DNA of 64,000 nucleotides from Acanthacorydalis orientalis (GCA_034766995.1 CM068323.1:19115112-19179111); one strand, 5' to 3'; counted from the first letter of the stretch, positions 25,523-39,586 are shown. Notes: generated by a model from the letters alone, not told the origin. Made by a program: numbers and translations.

Positions 25523-26474
25523 TGTGTAGGTATACAACGTATGAGGTATTTTCATGCCATTATAAAAATAAAATTTAATAACGAGGTCCCTAATTGGACT
25601 CTTGATTGATTTTGACATGAAAACAATTAATTATATCGCAGTATAAGTATAAAATGGAATTTTTTTTAATATGTTTATAGTATTTAAACCCGTTAATATG
25701 GATTTTCACTGAATTAATATAGCGATAATTAATTATATTATAAATTTTCGACGTTAATACAACACTACATTTTATCTTCAGTATTATATCACTCGTGTTA
25801 ATATTTAACTAATGATCTCTATATAACGAAATATATTTATATAGGGTTATTGAAATATTTTTTTTAATATCATCAATCATTTTCGTTTTGAATATAAATG
25901 ATAATATACAATGGATAAAAACACTAATTGATAGAAAATGACAAAAGACTACATGTCGTACATTATAATTCATATCGGATTTTTATTTACATAATTATAA
26001 GTCATCAAGGCCTGACAGAAAATTGTTTTAGACGAAAAAACTGTATATCGTTTAAAATGTAATTTTGACGAGTGTCATACATACAGTTGTTTGTGCGAAT
26101 ATATATATATATATATAATATTTTTAACAAGTAATGACTCGCTTCTTAGAATTAAGAAAGTGACATTGTAAAAAGGAAAAAGTAATGAGATTAAACGTGA
26201 AAAAATTCACGTTAAAATATTTTAAAAATGAATTAATATATAAAGTTTTCAGTGTTTGTGTTTGATTTGACTTGAATGAAATGAAAGCACGCTTTTATTA
26301 TTTTCCAGCAGTTCAAATTTTAATTCTATATTTATTTTCAGAAGAGTAAAGACGTTATCAAATAATTTTTAATGAGTTACGATTTATATTAAGATATCAA
26401 ACAGAAAACAGGATTTAAAATTTTTATTAATGGTTTAATATATTTATTATCGATCTCACTTACTTTCTCGGCCT

Positions 26475-26516
26475 TTCTCTCTCTCTTTCTCTCTCTCTCT
26501 ATATATATATATATAT
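26475..26516. repeat. (CT)n then (AT)n compound microsatellite
   Basis: CT with one interruption to 26500, then AT; same layout as 8675-8714. Confidence 0.95.
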
Positions 26517-27121
26517 GTATAAATATGTGTATTAGAATTTATTAGTACAGTAAATTTGTATATCGCCTGCTTGTAAACTAGAGAACAAAAAGTGATCCTA
26601 TAGATTATCATTAGTTGTAAAAGACAATGCAAATACATGGTTGAGATTTTCAGAGCTCAAATAAAACAAGAATTGGATGCAAAAAGTGTGATACATGGTA
26701 CATCATTTATCGTAAGCTGGTTTTATCTGAGGAGAAAATCTCGAGAGGTATTTTGGAACAATTGGAACGTTTAAAAGCTACACTTCTCAAAGAACGACAG
26801 GATTTAGTGAATAGAAAGGATGTGATTTTGTAATGAGAGATAAAGTAAAACCGCAGGGAAGCGAAAATTAGAGTCGACAAATGTAATAAATTCAATTGGG
26901 AGGTGATATTGTATTTTATTCACCATCCGTATTTGTTCCTTCCACTCTTGTTTGTTTTGAAGTCTGGAATGTACTTTAAACACAATTTGATTTGATCAAC
27001 AGAATGTTTTTTAAACGAGTTGCATTTATATTAAGAGGTATTAATATATATAATAAATTAAATAATACTGAATATTTTTTTTAAAGAAATTGAAAATGAT
27101 TACTGGATTGAAGTTAAGTTC

Positions 27122-27169
27122 TATATATATATATATATATATACTCGTATATATAAATATATATATATA
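27122..27169. repeat. Interrupted (TA)n tract
   Basis: Two TA runs separated by CTCG and AAA. Confidence 0.94.
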
Positions 27170-28518
27170 AGGTATAGATTTTAAATAAAAAAAATTTTTA
27201 TAAAAATATGTAATTCACTAATGATTCAATTTTTATGTACATGTATAATGTTTGTTTTATGATAATAACTTATTTTTTATGTTGTGCTAAACTTTTAACA
27301 AGGCTTCCTATTAAAATTAAAAAACATATCTTGTGTTATACAAAGAAAGAACTTATGTCAATATTTACAGATGACAGATATATTAATATGTTTATTAAAC
27401 TATTATATCACATTACACAAGTCTGTAATATGTGTGAATCACGCTATGTCAAAAATTAATACACTGTTGGGGTGTAACACAATCTGAAAATTCCCTGCAC
27501 ATAAAAAATAACAACGTGACAATACAATTTGTTCTAAACAAAGGGACCAAGTTGATATATGAACTGTTTCTGTGAATTAATTTGCTTGTTAAGTTTATGT
27601 TAATTTACTAACAACAACATTTCTAATTTAAACAATAAATCACAGTTGAAAATGTTGAATTAACTACAAGATGTTGTCGGATGATGAAATAAAAATTATT
27701 CGAATATTATTCAGTCATAGAACGAGCCGTTCTATGAAAATAATAATAATTAAACGTTGACTGACGGCGAAAATGTGTGTCAGTACGGTCACATCGAGTG
27801 CTCAACTCATGCAGAAACTTGATTATGATTGACGAAAACAAAACGTTAACACAAGATTAATTTTATTAGATATCTGGTTGAAAAATCAACAGTTTCTGTA
27901 ACGTTAATTTCGCGTTATTTTTTTAAAGAAAGCTCGGTCCATATATAAAAACGATAAACATCGGTTTCGAAAGTGCGTGGTATTGTTTTCTGTTTGTGTT
28001 TAAGAAACGAAAAGTCTGAAAACACCAACGTACACTCACATACACACACACGTACAACTGATTTAACAAATCGATGTAATCAAACGCTGCAACGTTATGA
28101 AGTATTACTCGCACGATTCAGTAATTTACTACAGTCAAAATAATTTCTCAATTAACATTACCGTTGATGCGTTATCATTTTAATTTTTCTCTCAGTGCTG
28201 TCGATTGTACGTCGAATTAAAGAAAATCATATGTATTTTAAAATGTCACGAATGTTATGTAATAGTGCTGTTCCGTGCATGGATTCTAATTTTCCGTAAA
28301 CGATATGTTATTTTACACGCAGAGCTCTGTAAAGAAAACCTTTAATTTGTTTTTCGAAACTTGAAAGAAACACACGTGTATCGAATATGCATGAATCACA
28401 TAAATTATTATGCAACGAGTACGCTTTTTGCCATTAGCAACGAAATGCTTAGATGCGATACGAGTCTAGTGATAAATTAATAAATTTCATGCTGTAAATC
28501 AAAATCGAACGATTATTT

Positions 28519-28561
28519 TATGATAATTTTAATCAATTACCTTCTCTTTAGAGGTCAATGC

Positions 28562-28604
<43 letters not shown>

Positions 28605-28664
28605 GATGGATGTTTCTTAATCATTTTCTTGTGTGTAGCTGTCGAATCGATTAAAATTATCATA
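28519..28664. repeat. 16-bp inverted repeats flanking a (TA)n core
   Basis: The left arm 28519-28534 (TATGATAATTTTAATC) is the exact reverse complement of 28649-28664 (GATTAAAATTATCATA). A 39-bp (TA)n array at 28563-28601 lies near the middle of the 146-bp unit. The layout resembles a small inverted-repeat element with a TA-rich centre, although no clear target duplication is visible. Confidence 0.6.
28563..28601. repeat. (TA)n microsatellite, 39 bp, inside an inverted repeat
   Basis: Near the middle of the 28519-28664 inverted-repeat unit. Confidence 0.97.
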
Positions 28665-29607
28665 TTAATAATATTTTATTAAGAAAATATCCACGATAAA
28701 TGATTAAAGATAATAATACCGATTTTTCATCTTTCAATAGAAATTTCAATTAATAGATATATTAGTTTTATAGAAATATACAATTTATAAGTATTTTTAT
28801 TCTAAAAATAATCTATATTGATTTTCATTAGATCATGTAGTTAGAGAATTTGGGATATTAGGGATGTATTTTGTATGTATAATAAAAGATAAAGTTGTAT
28901 TCTTGATTAAAAAATGTTTCGAGAGAAAAAGTGATATTTTATTAGTATGTTTTAATAAATTTAAAATATTTAGAATATACGGTTAAAGAGAATATGATAT
29001 GCATTTGAATCTATGTACTGTAAATTATTATATTACACAGCAGTTTTTAGGAGGAAAACGTTTCCAGTTTTTATCCTTTCCACTCTTTTTTTTTAGACTT
29101 ACACCCATACGTGCATTATTGTATAAACAAACAGATCCATTAGTGACAATCTATTATGACATGTTTTTATATATTTTTCAATTTACGAAGACACGTATAT
29201 TAAGAAAAAAAAAGTTGAATGTACACGTCACGCTAGTGAATCCATTCAAATGATATTGTGATAGTGTGACCGCGTGGAAAAAGCACGTACACACACATGC
29301 ACACACTCTTAATTACATCCATCCTCGTTTTTTCGTTGTAAACGCTCTATGATGGATTTATGTTTTACGAGAATCATTAATCAAATGTACCATTTAAACT
29401 CATTAATTAAAAGTTTTAATTGGATATATGAGAAACAATAACGTGTACGAATGGTCATAAGCGACAAATGAATTAAGTTACTGGGACCCTTTGCCTCCGT
29501 TTTTAAGTTTCACGGGGTGCGTGTTAATCCAAGGAATTATAATTTGTAAAAACAATATAATATCGGTGCTGCACATAATATAAACATCTGTTTAACATAT
29601 TGACCAA

Positions 29608-29612
<5 letters not shown>

Positions 29613-29657
<45 letters not shown>

Positions 29658-29670
29658 AATATGTGTGTGT
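29613..29670. repeat. (TA)n with (TG)n-like tail
   Basis: Pure TA to 29649, then GTATATATAAATATGTGTGTGT. Confidence 0.94.
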
Positions 29671-29694
29671 ATTTTTATAGTTCATAGCTTTTAG

Positions 29695-29787
29695 ACACGC
29701 GCTAGTACGTCGTCGTCCCGCGCGTTACTCGATCCTATCCCCACGCGACGCCGTGTCCATTGCAGCAGCGGGGTGCTGTTTGTGCTG
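29695..29787 (+). other. CpG-rich segment with splice-like ends
   Basis: A T-rich stretch ending CTTTTAG precedes and GTACCG follows a 93-bp segment dense in CpG. Two plus-strand frames are open through it: one contains SSSRALLDPIPTRRRVHCSS, the other, longer one contains RYSILSPRDAVSIAAAGCCL and continues to a stop near 29,863. Neither is recognisable. It could be a small exon, a 5' untranslated exon or a CpG-rich regulatory block. Confidence 0.12.
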
Positions 29788-30176
29788 GTACCGAACTCGT
29801 GACCATCAGATAAACACTGACCAGCTGTTTAGTTTTAATACGAGCACAATTAATATTATTTGGTGAGAGAGCAGCGACATTCACGCTACTGTTAGGGGGT
29901 ATTTTGTTCCCAGTAAATTTCGTTCAATGCCCCCTTTTGTTCATTGGCGTAATGACTGTCGGTGCTTTTGTACTCTACATAATCATGGCTATTTCGAAAA
30001 TGGTCCTTTGAATGTTATATTTTTGTACATTATGTACGACTGTAATTAATGCGCTATTATGTTTTTATTTTGTGTAATTATGTGGTTTTTTACACATATA
30101 CATGTCAAGTGTGTGCGCAGACTACTATTTATATTCGAAGTCTGGATTACTCAAATAGAAAATTATTTATTATACT

Positions 30177-30180
<4 letters not shown>

Positions 30181-30235
<55 letters not shown>
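30181..30235. repeat. (AT)n microsatellite, 55 bp
   Basis: Uninterrupted. Confidence 0.97.
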
Positions 30236-30239
<4 letters not shown>

Positions 30240-32102
30240 GTTTGAATAATTCTCTAATAAGTTTTAAAACAATACTTTTATAATAGATGCTATGTTCCCA
30301 CAATCAGTAAAATATAATTGTCAAAATTTCATTGAAATACTGCTTCCGCAAAAACAATATTTTGTAGAGAAATAATTAAAAGGTAACAGTTTAGTCAATC
30401 TTTTAATTTACTGGATTGTTCTTATTTGTCTTTCTATCAGTCTGTTCTTGACATATAAAATTATAACTGTGATTTTAGCTGCACGTCTGAGAGAGATTTG
30501 TAGTAGTTTCATCAAGGTATCAATACTAAAAAAAAAACACTATTTTCTATATGGTAGAAAGTATTATCCCATTACAGATTAGAATAAGGGTGAAGAAGGG
30601 TACAAGTCACTCTCTAAGATATTAATAAGAAAGAAAGTAATTACTCTTTCTCGTTAGGGTCATTATAAATGCTTTTAGAGAATAGTTGTTGTCGGGAATA
30701 CAAAAAGTATCTTTCAGATCTGCAAGTAATAAAACTTTTTATAAAGAAATTGTATGTTCATTTTTAAATTTAGTCTGTTAAATCATAGTTTAATTATTTT
30801 TATTACTATTTAAAGTAGTAGCAAAGAAGAGTTGACCAATGACCAAAAGAATAAAATTAAAAAAGAAGCATTGAATAATAGAAATTCAAGAAGTCGTTAT
30901 GAAAGAGGTTGCAATTAAATGCAAATTCAATTGGTAAAGAAAGGACGGACACAAAGAGGAAGGTTTTAGCTTTCTGAATTCTCTCTCTGAGTATAAGTAT
31001 TTTTTAATTACTTGAAATCATCTACATAAGTTTGAAAAAAATAGATTTATTAGAACTTTTACAAGGAAACGTGTTATCAATTATATAAATTTGATGATTA
31101 ATTGCTAGACAATAAAAAAGTTTTTTGTTTGAGAATAGTTATAGAAATAAGTGTTCTTAAAATTATCAATATTTTTTTTTATTGTGTATCACAAACCTTC
31201 CTCTTCGAAATTCCTAAGTATGCTATTAAAGTGAATATCTTATGGTATTAAATACTCTGATGTCAATTAAACTCTCATTGAATGTTATAGTGAAATCAAT
31301 CAATTAGCAAATGTTTACTAAAATAATAATTTTTATAAATAAAAATTCAATACTAGAATTTTAAATTTCGAAACATTTTTTTTTGTATTTACAGAACAGC
31401 TCCTATTTATACAGATGTTTAAAATTGGATTTTGTCGAACGTTAATAAATATTTCAGTCGGTACGGTTGCTATCTTTTCTTCGATGTAAGTGCAGTTGAA
31501 ATAATTCAGTTACAGTTTTAATGACTATTGTGTTTATTGACGATCACGTATTAACCGTGCCAGTTGAACCAACATGCATGTGTCTGTCAACCGTACAGCT
31601 GATGCACGTTTTAGTGACTACTCGATTTGAAAACTGACTCGTGCCGTACACAAAGACATCTGCTCGCTCTTTTGTTGGCAATATCAAGATGGTATAGGAT
31701 GAAGCAAACGTCATAACTTGTTAAATATTTACCATATAGTTTTATACATTTATATTTTTTTTTAGTTTTGAAATAGAACGTTTCTAGTTGTTTGTTTTAG
31801 TCTATTAGGAAGATCTTCTAATGTATTATTTATTAAAATATGTTGTTTTTTTACAAAAAAGATTTCATGTTTAAAAATATAAGGTTATCTATGTTTTGTA
31901 ATACTTGGAGTAGATAACGTATATTTCTTAGAAAATAATGATAACAACAATACGTAGTATAAAACGTCAGCAGTGTTTTATTATACATATTTTTTATAAA
32001 TATATTACATTGGCTTCAGCAATTTTTTTTAATGTTCCTTGTAGTATCACTGGAACAAAATCTGATCTGTGTAAATAACACAAACACAACTTCGTGTATG
32101 AA

Positions 32103-32242
<140 letters not shown>

Positions 32243-32557
32243 ATGTCAGATAAGCATGAAAATTTCACTTGATTAATGACTACCATATAGTTTATACAAA
32301 GAAGTCTTATATGTACACCGTAGAGAATAAATGTTGATGGTTTTATTTGAAGCAACAAACTTTTAAACACAACACCGTCACGGTTTACTAAGGGTGTATG
32401 TTAGATATATCATAATTAATAGAAAAATATGAAATAGTGTTATCGTATAGTGTTGACTCTCTTTCAGAAATAATATGAATTCATATACATCATGACGTTT
32501 TGTTTTGTATGTTCGTTATAATTCAATATAATAAATTCCTATGAACTTAAAAAAAAC

Positions 32558-32563
<6 letters not shown>

Positions 32564-32612
<49 letters not shown>
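32564..32612. repeat. (TA)n microsatellite, 49 bp
   Basis: Uninterrupted. Confidence 0.97.
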
Positions 32613-32618
<6 letters not shown>

Positions 32619-34539
32619 GTGGCCACAACTCTTCTGTTATAAAATCATATATATTTTATGATTTTTTTTAACTGCGCTCATAATTATATGGTTATTAACA
32701 TTCTAAGAAGATTATATTTTAGAAGTTATTTAATTTAGAAAAGAGTTAAGCAAATAAATTTCGTATAACATATTAAATGCAATCAAAAACATTTTAGTAC
32801 TTGAAATTGTAACTAATGATGTTGAAAATGATAAAATGAAAAAAATAGAAGTTAGAAAATAATCCCAAGCTGCAAAAAAGTGCAATGTTTAAAAAAAATT
32901 TAAATGTATCATTAAAATCGCAGTCAATGAATAAATCAGTAAAAATGTAAATGTTTCGAAGCTAGAACAATTATATACACAATTTAAATATTGAAAGAGA
33001 AGAGAATATTTTTTTTAATATTCTAAATAAAAAAAAGTGTTTTGAAAAGTGGATAGAGGTTAAAATATTACAATGATTTTTATAACAGAAAAGTGTGAAT
33101 AAATCGTGACTACAGAAGAAAAAACTTGAAGAAATATTGAGCTTTAACTCTGAACCGAACTAAATATTTAGGATTTAATGAATTTTTGTTGGAAAAATTT
33201 TTGAATGTAATCGCAAATATTTCGAATTTCAGATTAAAATATAAAAAAAAATACATTTTATGTATCCGGCTTCATTAAAGTATCGTATTCGTTGACATAT
33301 GGTAAATAAAGCGAATTTATAAAATATATATTCATCAAATGTTTAATGTATTACGTAGGGGCAGGTGGTCTATGTGTGACCACAGGATCCGTGAATGCGC
33401 ACTCATCTATGTATTTAATTCGAAAAAAAGCGTTCGAGCAATTTATTGTAATAACTACAAAATGATATATACGAATATGAAGATTAACTTACCCACTGTT
33501 AAGTACACTGTTTCCCATAAATCATGGGTGATGTTGGCATCTGAAACACATTAAAAATAATTCATTTTTAAGACTGAATAAGTGACACGGTATGTGTATT
33601 CCTATTGAAATATGAAAGTGTTATATATATAATACAATGGAGGAAGAATTTTATTTTTGTAAAAAATAAAAGTACATAAAATATTTTCAGTATTATTCAA
33701 AAGAGATTTTTTATGAATGGTAATCATCAAATATTAAAATTAGTAATATATTAATATTTAATTACTGAACAATTTAATAAGAAAAAAATTGTAATGGGAA
33801 ACGATAGATTTATTTTTTTTAAAAAAACAGAATTGTATTATAAAAACATCATTAAATTACGGATGTCGTATAAATGTATATATCATAGTTTCAAAATGAT
33901 TTTTAATGATGAACGAAACATAGAATTTGATTCTATCCTAGCTGGTATAAAATAGAATATTTATTCCATATTTTAATGAACCGTCTATCGATTTAAAGTT
34001 AAATAAAAATATGTCTCATGAATAAAATATGCCATAAATAAAAACACACGACGACGAAAGATGGAACAAATATTTTTTATTTGATTGTTGACTTTCGAAA
34101 AGTAACAAAACAATTTAAAAAAAAAATTAAACTGTTAAGGCACATGCACTGAATTTATATTTTCGAGCAAATGGATGAATTAACATATATAATTAAATTC
34201 AAAATAATTTTTCGAATAATATTAAAATCGTTCAAAATAAAATCATTTTATGTAACTATATGGGGTGAAATGAACGCGTCCAGAGCAATAAAAAAAGAAG
34301 CAGCTTTACTACCTGGTTGAAGTATGTAAACACTGATATGAAACGATCATTAATTTCTATCTGTTGCAATTTATGTAGAAAAACGCTAAAAAATTTATAA
34401 GTGTTTGAGTGTTTATTAAAATTTAGAGTCGTTTCACTCTTTAATAGAAATTATAATAGATTTCATTTATTATTATGTTAATTAAAAAGATATACAATTA
34501 TTTAAATACTAACTAAATATAGATTCTTTTATATTTTTT

Positions 34540-34541
<2 letters not shown>

Positions 34542-34589
<48 letters not shown>
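34542..34589. repeat. (AT)n microsatellite, 48 bp
   Basis: Uninterrupted. Confidence 0.97.
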
Positions 34590-34592
<3 letters not shown>

Positions 34593-34606
34593 GAAAAATA
34601 TTAACG

Positions 34607-35212
34607 TTAAAGTAACACATGGCATAAGTATGAAATCGAACAAGTTCGAACGTGTGTAATCGATTTTACATATTCCATTTGGCGTTCGTTGTCGAAATTC
34701 CTCGTCTCGAATGTGATTTTCATACCGATAAGTTTGAAAAGGACAACGTTATCAATGAAGAACTCGTTGCTAAATGAAGCGAAAAACAACAAAACCGAAG
34801 AATACAGGAAAGGCGTTAGAGAGATGAAATTGTTAAAATAGCCGGAATTGATGAATGGCAGTGCAGACGAGATACGAAGGGTGAAAATAGGAAACGGGCA
34901 TGAGGGGAGAAGAAACTTCATCTCCGGTCGTTTCGTTGCGACGTTTCTCAATCGGTTTTTATATGTCACGTTTGTATATGACCCATAAATATTATACATA
35001 CGTACATTTATAAATATATATATATATATATATAATGTATATTGATTTATATATATTTTTATTAAAATTGATCCTGTATGTCGTTTTACAATTTTTGTAT
35101 CAATGTGGAAAAGCATTCTTGAAATGTTGAACAAATTTACTTGTATAGAAAGGAAAAGAACCACAGGTATCGATCGAGAGATTTTTGTCAAAATTTTAAA
35201 GACCATTGCCAT
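34607..35212 (-). other. Longest ATG-initiated open frame in the window (201 codons), unrecognised
   Basis: The frame starts MAMVFKILTKISRSIPVVLF and ends SISYLCHVLL. About ten codons in the middle are tyrosine-isoleucine alternations from a TA array at 35014-35034. There is no recognisable domain. Several hydrophobic stretches, such as FLYSSVLLFFASF, reflect T-rich sequence. The length is unusual for this base composition, but part of it comes from a stop-free microsatellite and from the GC-richer patch 34,620-34,960, where the plus strand also has a long stop-free frame. I regard it as probably non-coding. Confidence 0.08.
35014..35034. repeat. (TA)n microsatellite, 21 bp
   Basis: Lies inside the 201-codon minus-strand open frame. 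Confidence 0.95.
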
Positions 35213-36906
35213 TGGAAATGTTTTTTTTTCTATCAGAAGTAGAACTAATGCGACCGTATGAAAATTAGAACTGTTTTAAAGATGTTTTGTTGCTTTATAC
35301 GTTTTTTATGTTTTATTTTGCAATTTTAATATAAATTCTTGTTGTCTTTAGTGCCTTTATTCAGCCACATTAAATCTTTTAAATAAGAAAGTGTAAAAGT
35401 ATTACAAAATATGACAAGAATAGTCAGCAATAATTTATTAAGATTGAAAAGAGAATTAAGGCTATTTAGTAAGTATAGTAAAGGCAAGATAAAATAAGTT
35501 GAGTATAATCAAATAAAATATAAGACGTTTTTAGAAATATTATATAAGTTTATATGGAATTACGTTATAAATATTTAAATTTGCTCTGAGATCAATTTGT
35601 ATTTTTTATAAAAAAAATGTCAAATATCAATAAACGATGCCTGATCTAAAATATTTCTTTAATTTAATTTTAATTTTCTATGGAGATGTATCTTTGCCGC
35701 TGAAAGAATATAATGTATCGGATTTTAAAATGTTAATATATTTATGAAATATTTTTTTATAGTTTTCATTTATGTTACTGTTAAAACTGAAAAATCGAAT
35801 AAATTAAAAACAATCGCCTATGTAATTACCATATTGAATATTTGTCTGCTTTCAACCATGAAAGACTGATATTAAAAAGTGAAGACGTTGCTATCTTTAT
35901 GAAAATGTCTGTTTGAAGATAGAGAAAAATGCACGAAGAAAACATTAGTTTGTGTAATATAAATAAATTATCTGTAATGTAGGTTGGAATCAACGCGTAA
36001 AAAAGAGAATAATGACGATGATAATAATAATAACGAAATCTTATTAAACTGTTTGGATAACACTGTGTGTGTGTGTGTTCGTGGAAAGAACGAGTCCTCC
36101 GGCATACAGTCGTCTAACAACGCACCAATGACTCGATACTCAACTTATTAGAATCCGTTCTACGTTCTATAGAAAATTACTTCAACTATATTATCTCTAT
36201 GAGTTTTCTTTTTCTGCGGGAGCTCGTGAAATGACTTCTATATGAAATATTCTCATGAAAGGCGAATCTGATTTGGGATCAGATATAATTTCACAGAACG
36301 AGTATTAGGCGTGCATTTGACAAATACAATTTATCGTCTATTCAAGTTGGTTTCATTCATCTCGGAATAATATCAAATTCGCTGTCTGTCAAAATTTGAT
36401 TTCGCGTTATGCAGCACTGGAGACGACTGTTTTTATGAATGTATTTAGCGGATGAGATGATTAAAAAAAAGATGGAGTGTGTATAAGACGAGACCGTAAG
36501 AAATAATAACAATCATCGTATTCAGTCAGTCGTTATGAATTTATTCAGTTTATTGGAGTGATTGTTTTTTTTTTTATAAACCACGAACGTTCTTTTTAAT
36601 AAATTATTTGAAGTTAACGGAATTTCGATTTATAGAGATTCTTTTTACGTGCGGTATTCGAGACAATCGTAAATGAATAATGTCTTTTAGGTCATAACTG
36701 TTTGAATAGTTTCAGTTACGATATTAATTTTATCATTTAAATATGAAATTTAATAATTTAAAATAGTAATTTAAATTCCTAAATTTTTGAAAACATAACT
36801 ATATGTAACATTTAAATTATTAATTAAGTATTACACTATGAAAAAAATCATATATAAAACATGAGAATAAATCATTTTATGACATCTTTTTCATTTTATT
36901 ATTATA

Positions 36907-36957
<51 letters not shown>
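36907..36957. repeat. (AT)n microsatellite, 51 bp with one C
   Basis: One ATAC interruption near 36,916. Confidence 0.96.
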
Positions 36958-36964
<7 letters not shown>

Positions 36965-37264
36965 TCTTTTGAGCTTCATAATGTATAACGCACCCTCTGT
37001 AATTATACACAAATTTCGATTTCCCATATTTTATTTCGTCCATGTTTATATGGCGAATTTTGTCCATTTGTCTTTTATTTCACATGAAGTCGATACAAAC
37101 GTGGGACAAATTGATGGATGGAAATGAAAGGATTGATAGAGATGAATGGATTCACCACAAAATACCTATTTTTCGGGGTTCGCGTTAAAGGAGTATTGAA
37201 AACTCGTATTGAATGTACATAGATATAAAAGGGATATTCAGATACATAGTACATATATAAATTT

Positions 37265-37302
<38 letters not shown>
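37265..37302. repeat. (AC)n then (AT)n compound microsatellite
   Basis: About 12 AC units to 37289, then AT. Confidence 0.96.
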
Positions 37303-39524
37303 GTGTGCAATAAACAAGGCTTTCTTTTATATTAAAAATATATATTTTTTATTGACCGAATGAAAATATTTAATAAAAATAAGATTATTTTTTTAACTAC
37401 TGATTAAATAATTTTTCAGATGAAAAAATCATGATTTCAGAGTGATCGGTAATAGGACTATTTTTATTAGTTTTATTTTATGATTTCACTTTCATTTTAA
37501 TGAATTTCAGTATAAAAAATGCTACGATGATTGAAAAAATTTAATTAATGAAATCAGTTAAACGTTTTTATTGATTTTCAAACCGAAGATAAAACTGCAC
37601 AGAGAATCTCAAAAAAAATGTTTTATTTTTGTAATGAACATATTTTTAGAAAACATACAAAAATAGGATGAAATCCATACGAGAATAAAATGAAAACAAA
37701 ATGGAAAAAAACAACAAAAATATGCTTGATTGGCCTAAAACAATATCGAGGATAAAACGTTCAACAAAAAACATGAAAAGAAAATTAAAATGGATCATCG
37801 TGGAGTAGATGAATATGGATTTGATTTTATTCGAAGTAAATGTATTTATGTAAATACAAAATAATTTTTTTTCTGTTAAAAAAATATGTTTTATTGTCAG
37901 TACTGTATTGATTTTTTTATTTATAAACATGTATATCGTAGTACTGTGTACAGACACATGAATGATTCAAGAAAAATGGATAAAATATTGCATATGTATT
38001 TCTATACATTAAATGGAAAGAAAATGCAAATCGAAAAATTAGAGATTATATGAATAATTATCTAATAGAAAAATAGTACAAAACCCATTTTTAGATCTGA
38101 GATAACTTTTGCAATAAGTTTGTAAAAAAATCAAATGGATATTAAAATTATTAATAGCAATGCTAATAAAGAGAAGTCCATAAAACTAATATTTGTCGTA
38201 TTGAAACAGATACGGTATTGAGAACACTTCGTCATAAATTATTGAAGAGAATTTCGACAGTAATATAAATCAGCCCGCGAATATCAAATGCACAGCCGGA
38301 TCCTCATTGCAAGCGTCAGCCGGATCGCTGTTATATCTTAATACCATTACCTCTCGTCTCCGTACCGTTTATCGCTGCGAATATTTTTCGACATTCTTGA
38401 AAATCTGTAAGAGTCGATTGATGGTAATTATGAAAAGCGATCCAGAAACTTACATTTAATTAAATTAATTGCGACGTTACCGCATTGCAGTAGTGCTTAC
38501 AATGAAGTCCGTGCCATTTCTGTTGAGGTTCGGTAATAATAATGAACGTTGTCATCTCCCGTGGGATTGGTTGTTCACCGCTTTACTTTCCACTGTACAC
38601 TTAATGCCACATTAAATGTTAATTGAAAACAAATGTGATGGTTTTATGTGGATGCTTTTTGTTGTTGTTGTAATGCGTTGCTTTTTTTGGTTCGAGAGTC
38701 AATCACGTTAATGAGAATCCGGTGACGTGCGGTAATGTGGCAAAATTCAAAAAAAAAACTTACCAATCACTCCAGTGAAATTCATACTCGTATTTCACAT
38801 CATCTGACTTAATAAATTTATAGATTCATCAAATATTGTACATGCTTTTTACCTCTACTAATTATAAAAAATATTTCTTAAGATTTCAGTTGTGTCTAGT
38901 ATACTAATATTGTTGAATAATTAAATATAAACAGTAGAGAACTATGCAACATTTTAATTTGTATGTGATATCATTTTATAGTCTGCTGCGAGGACAAAAA
39001 TCTTGTCTATGTGTTGACGAATTCATTTTTTTTATAAACATTTTCATTACGAATAGTTTCTTCATATATTAATAGAACAGTCGCACAAAATAACTATATC
39101 ATTAGGATAATTGCTTTAATAAAACCTTCAACTGTTGCGAAATTTAAAATTGAAATTCTACTGGTATTATGGTATAAAGGAAAGGTCGACAAGATTATTT
39201 GAAAACTAAGTTAACATTTACAAGATAATTGATATTGTATATAAGACAATTCGATGAATATGTTCCGTTTTCTTTGATTAAAGGAATGAAAATAAAAATA
39301 TAATAAAGTAAGTTATGTTCGTGTAATTATTTATAAAGAAATAATATTTCACGTTGGAAAAACATAATTTTATTATGAGACGATACACATTTATAAATAT
39401 GTAAGAGGAGATGAACTTTTGATATTAAAAAATAATTGTGCAAAATAATAATGTGAAATGAATTTATTTGTCTTTGAAGTGTTTTTTTCCGTTTAGAGTA
39501 ATTATGTATATATTATATATACAG

Positions 39525-39528
<4 letters not shown>
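37303..39528. other. Non-coding stretch with a GC-richer block at 38.27-38.75 kb
   Basis: The block holds the candidate exon, then TTAATTAAATTAATT homeodomain-type sites at about 38,457-38,471 and CpG-rich sequence to about 38,740. The 103-codon minus frame at 37646-37957 is T/A-driven and unrecognised. Confidence 0.3.
38274..38406 (+). other. Candidate 133-bp exon, unrecognised product
   Basis: It is preceded by AATATAAATCAG and followed by GTAAGA. One frame is open for all 44 codons and contains IKCTAGSSLQASAGSLLYLN, then TSRLRTVYRCEYFSTF. A second frame is open until the last few codons. Two copies of CAGCCGGATC at the 5' side also contain an ETS-type core (CCGGAT), so an enhancer is an equally good reading. 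The pyrimidine tract before the acceptor is poor. Confidence 0.15.
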
Positions 39529-39572
<44 letters not shown>

Positions 39573-39586
39573 CGTGTGTGTGTGTG
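39529..39586. repeat. (TA)n then (TG)n compound microsatellite
   Basis: TA to 39567, then TG with one C. Confidence 0.96.

Larger units (their letters stand above)
25514..28518. other. AT-rich stretch, no gene seen
   Basis: It contains only short frames, two short TA runs and one CT-TA compound tract. No coding or RNA-gene signal was found. Confidence 0.4.
32613..36900. other. AT-rich stretch, mostly featureless
   Basis: Apart from TA arrays and the 34.6-35.2-kb open frame, a mildly GC-richer block lies at 36,060-36,480. No gene is recognised. Confidence 0.35.

Noticed and set aside
31456..31483. 28-bp segment between TTTCAG and GTAAGT
   Set aside because: Too short to judge; isolated splice-like dinucleotides are frequent in AT-rich DNA.
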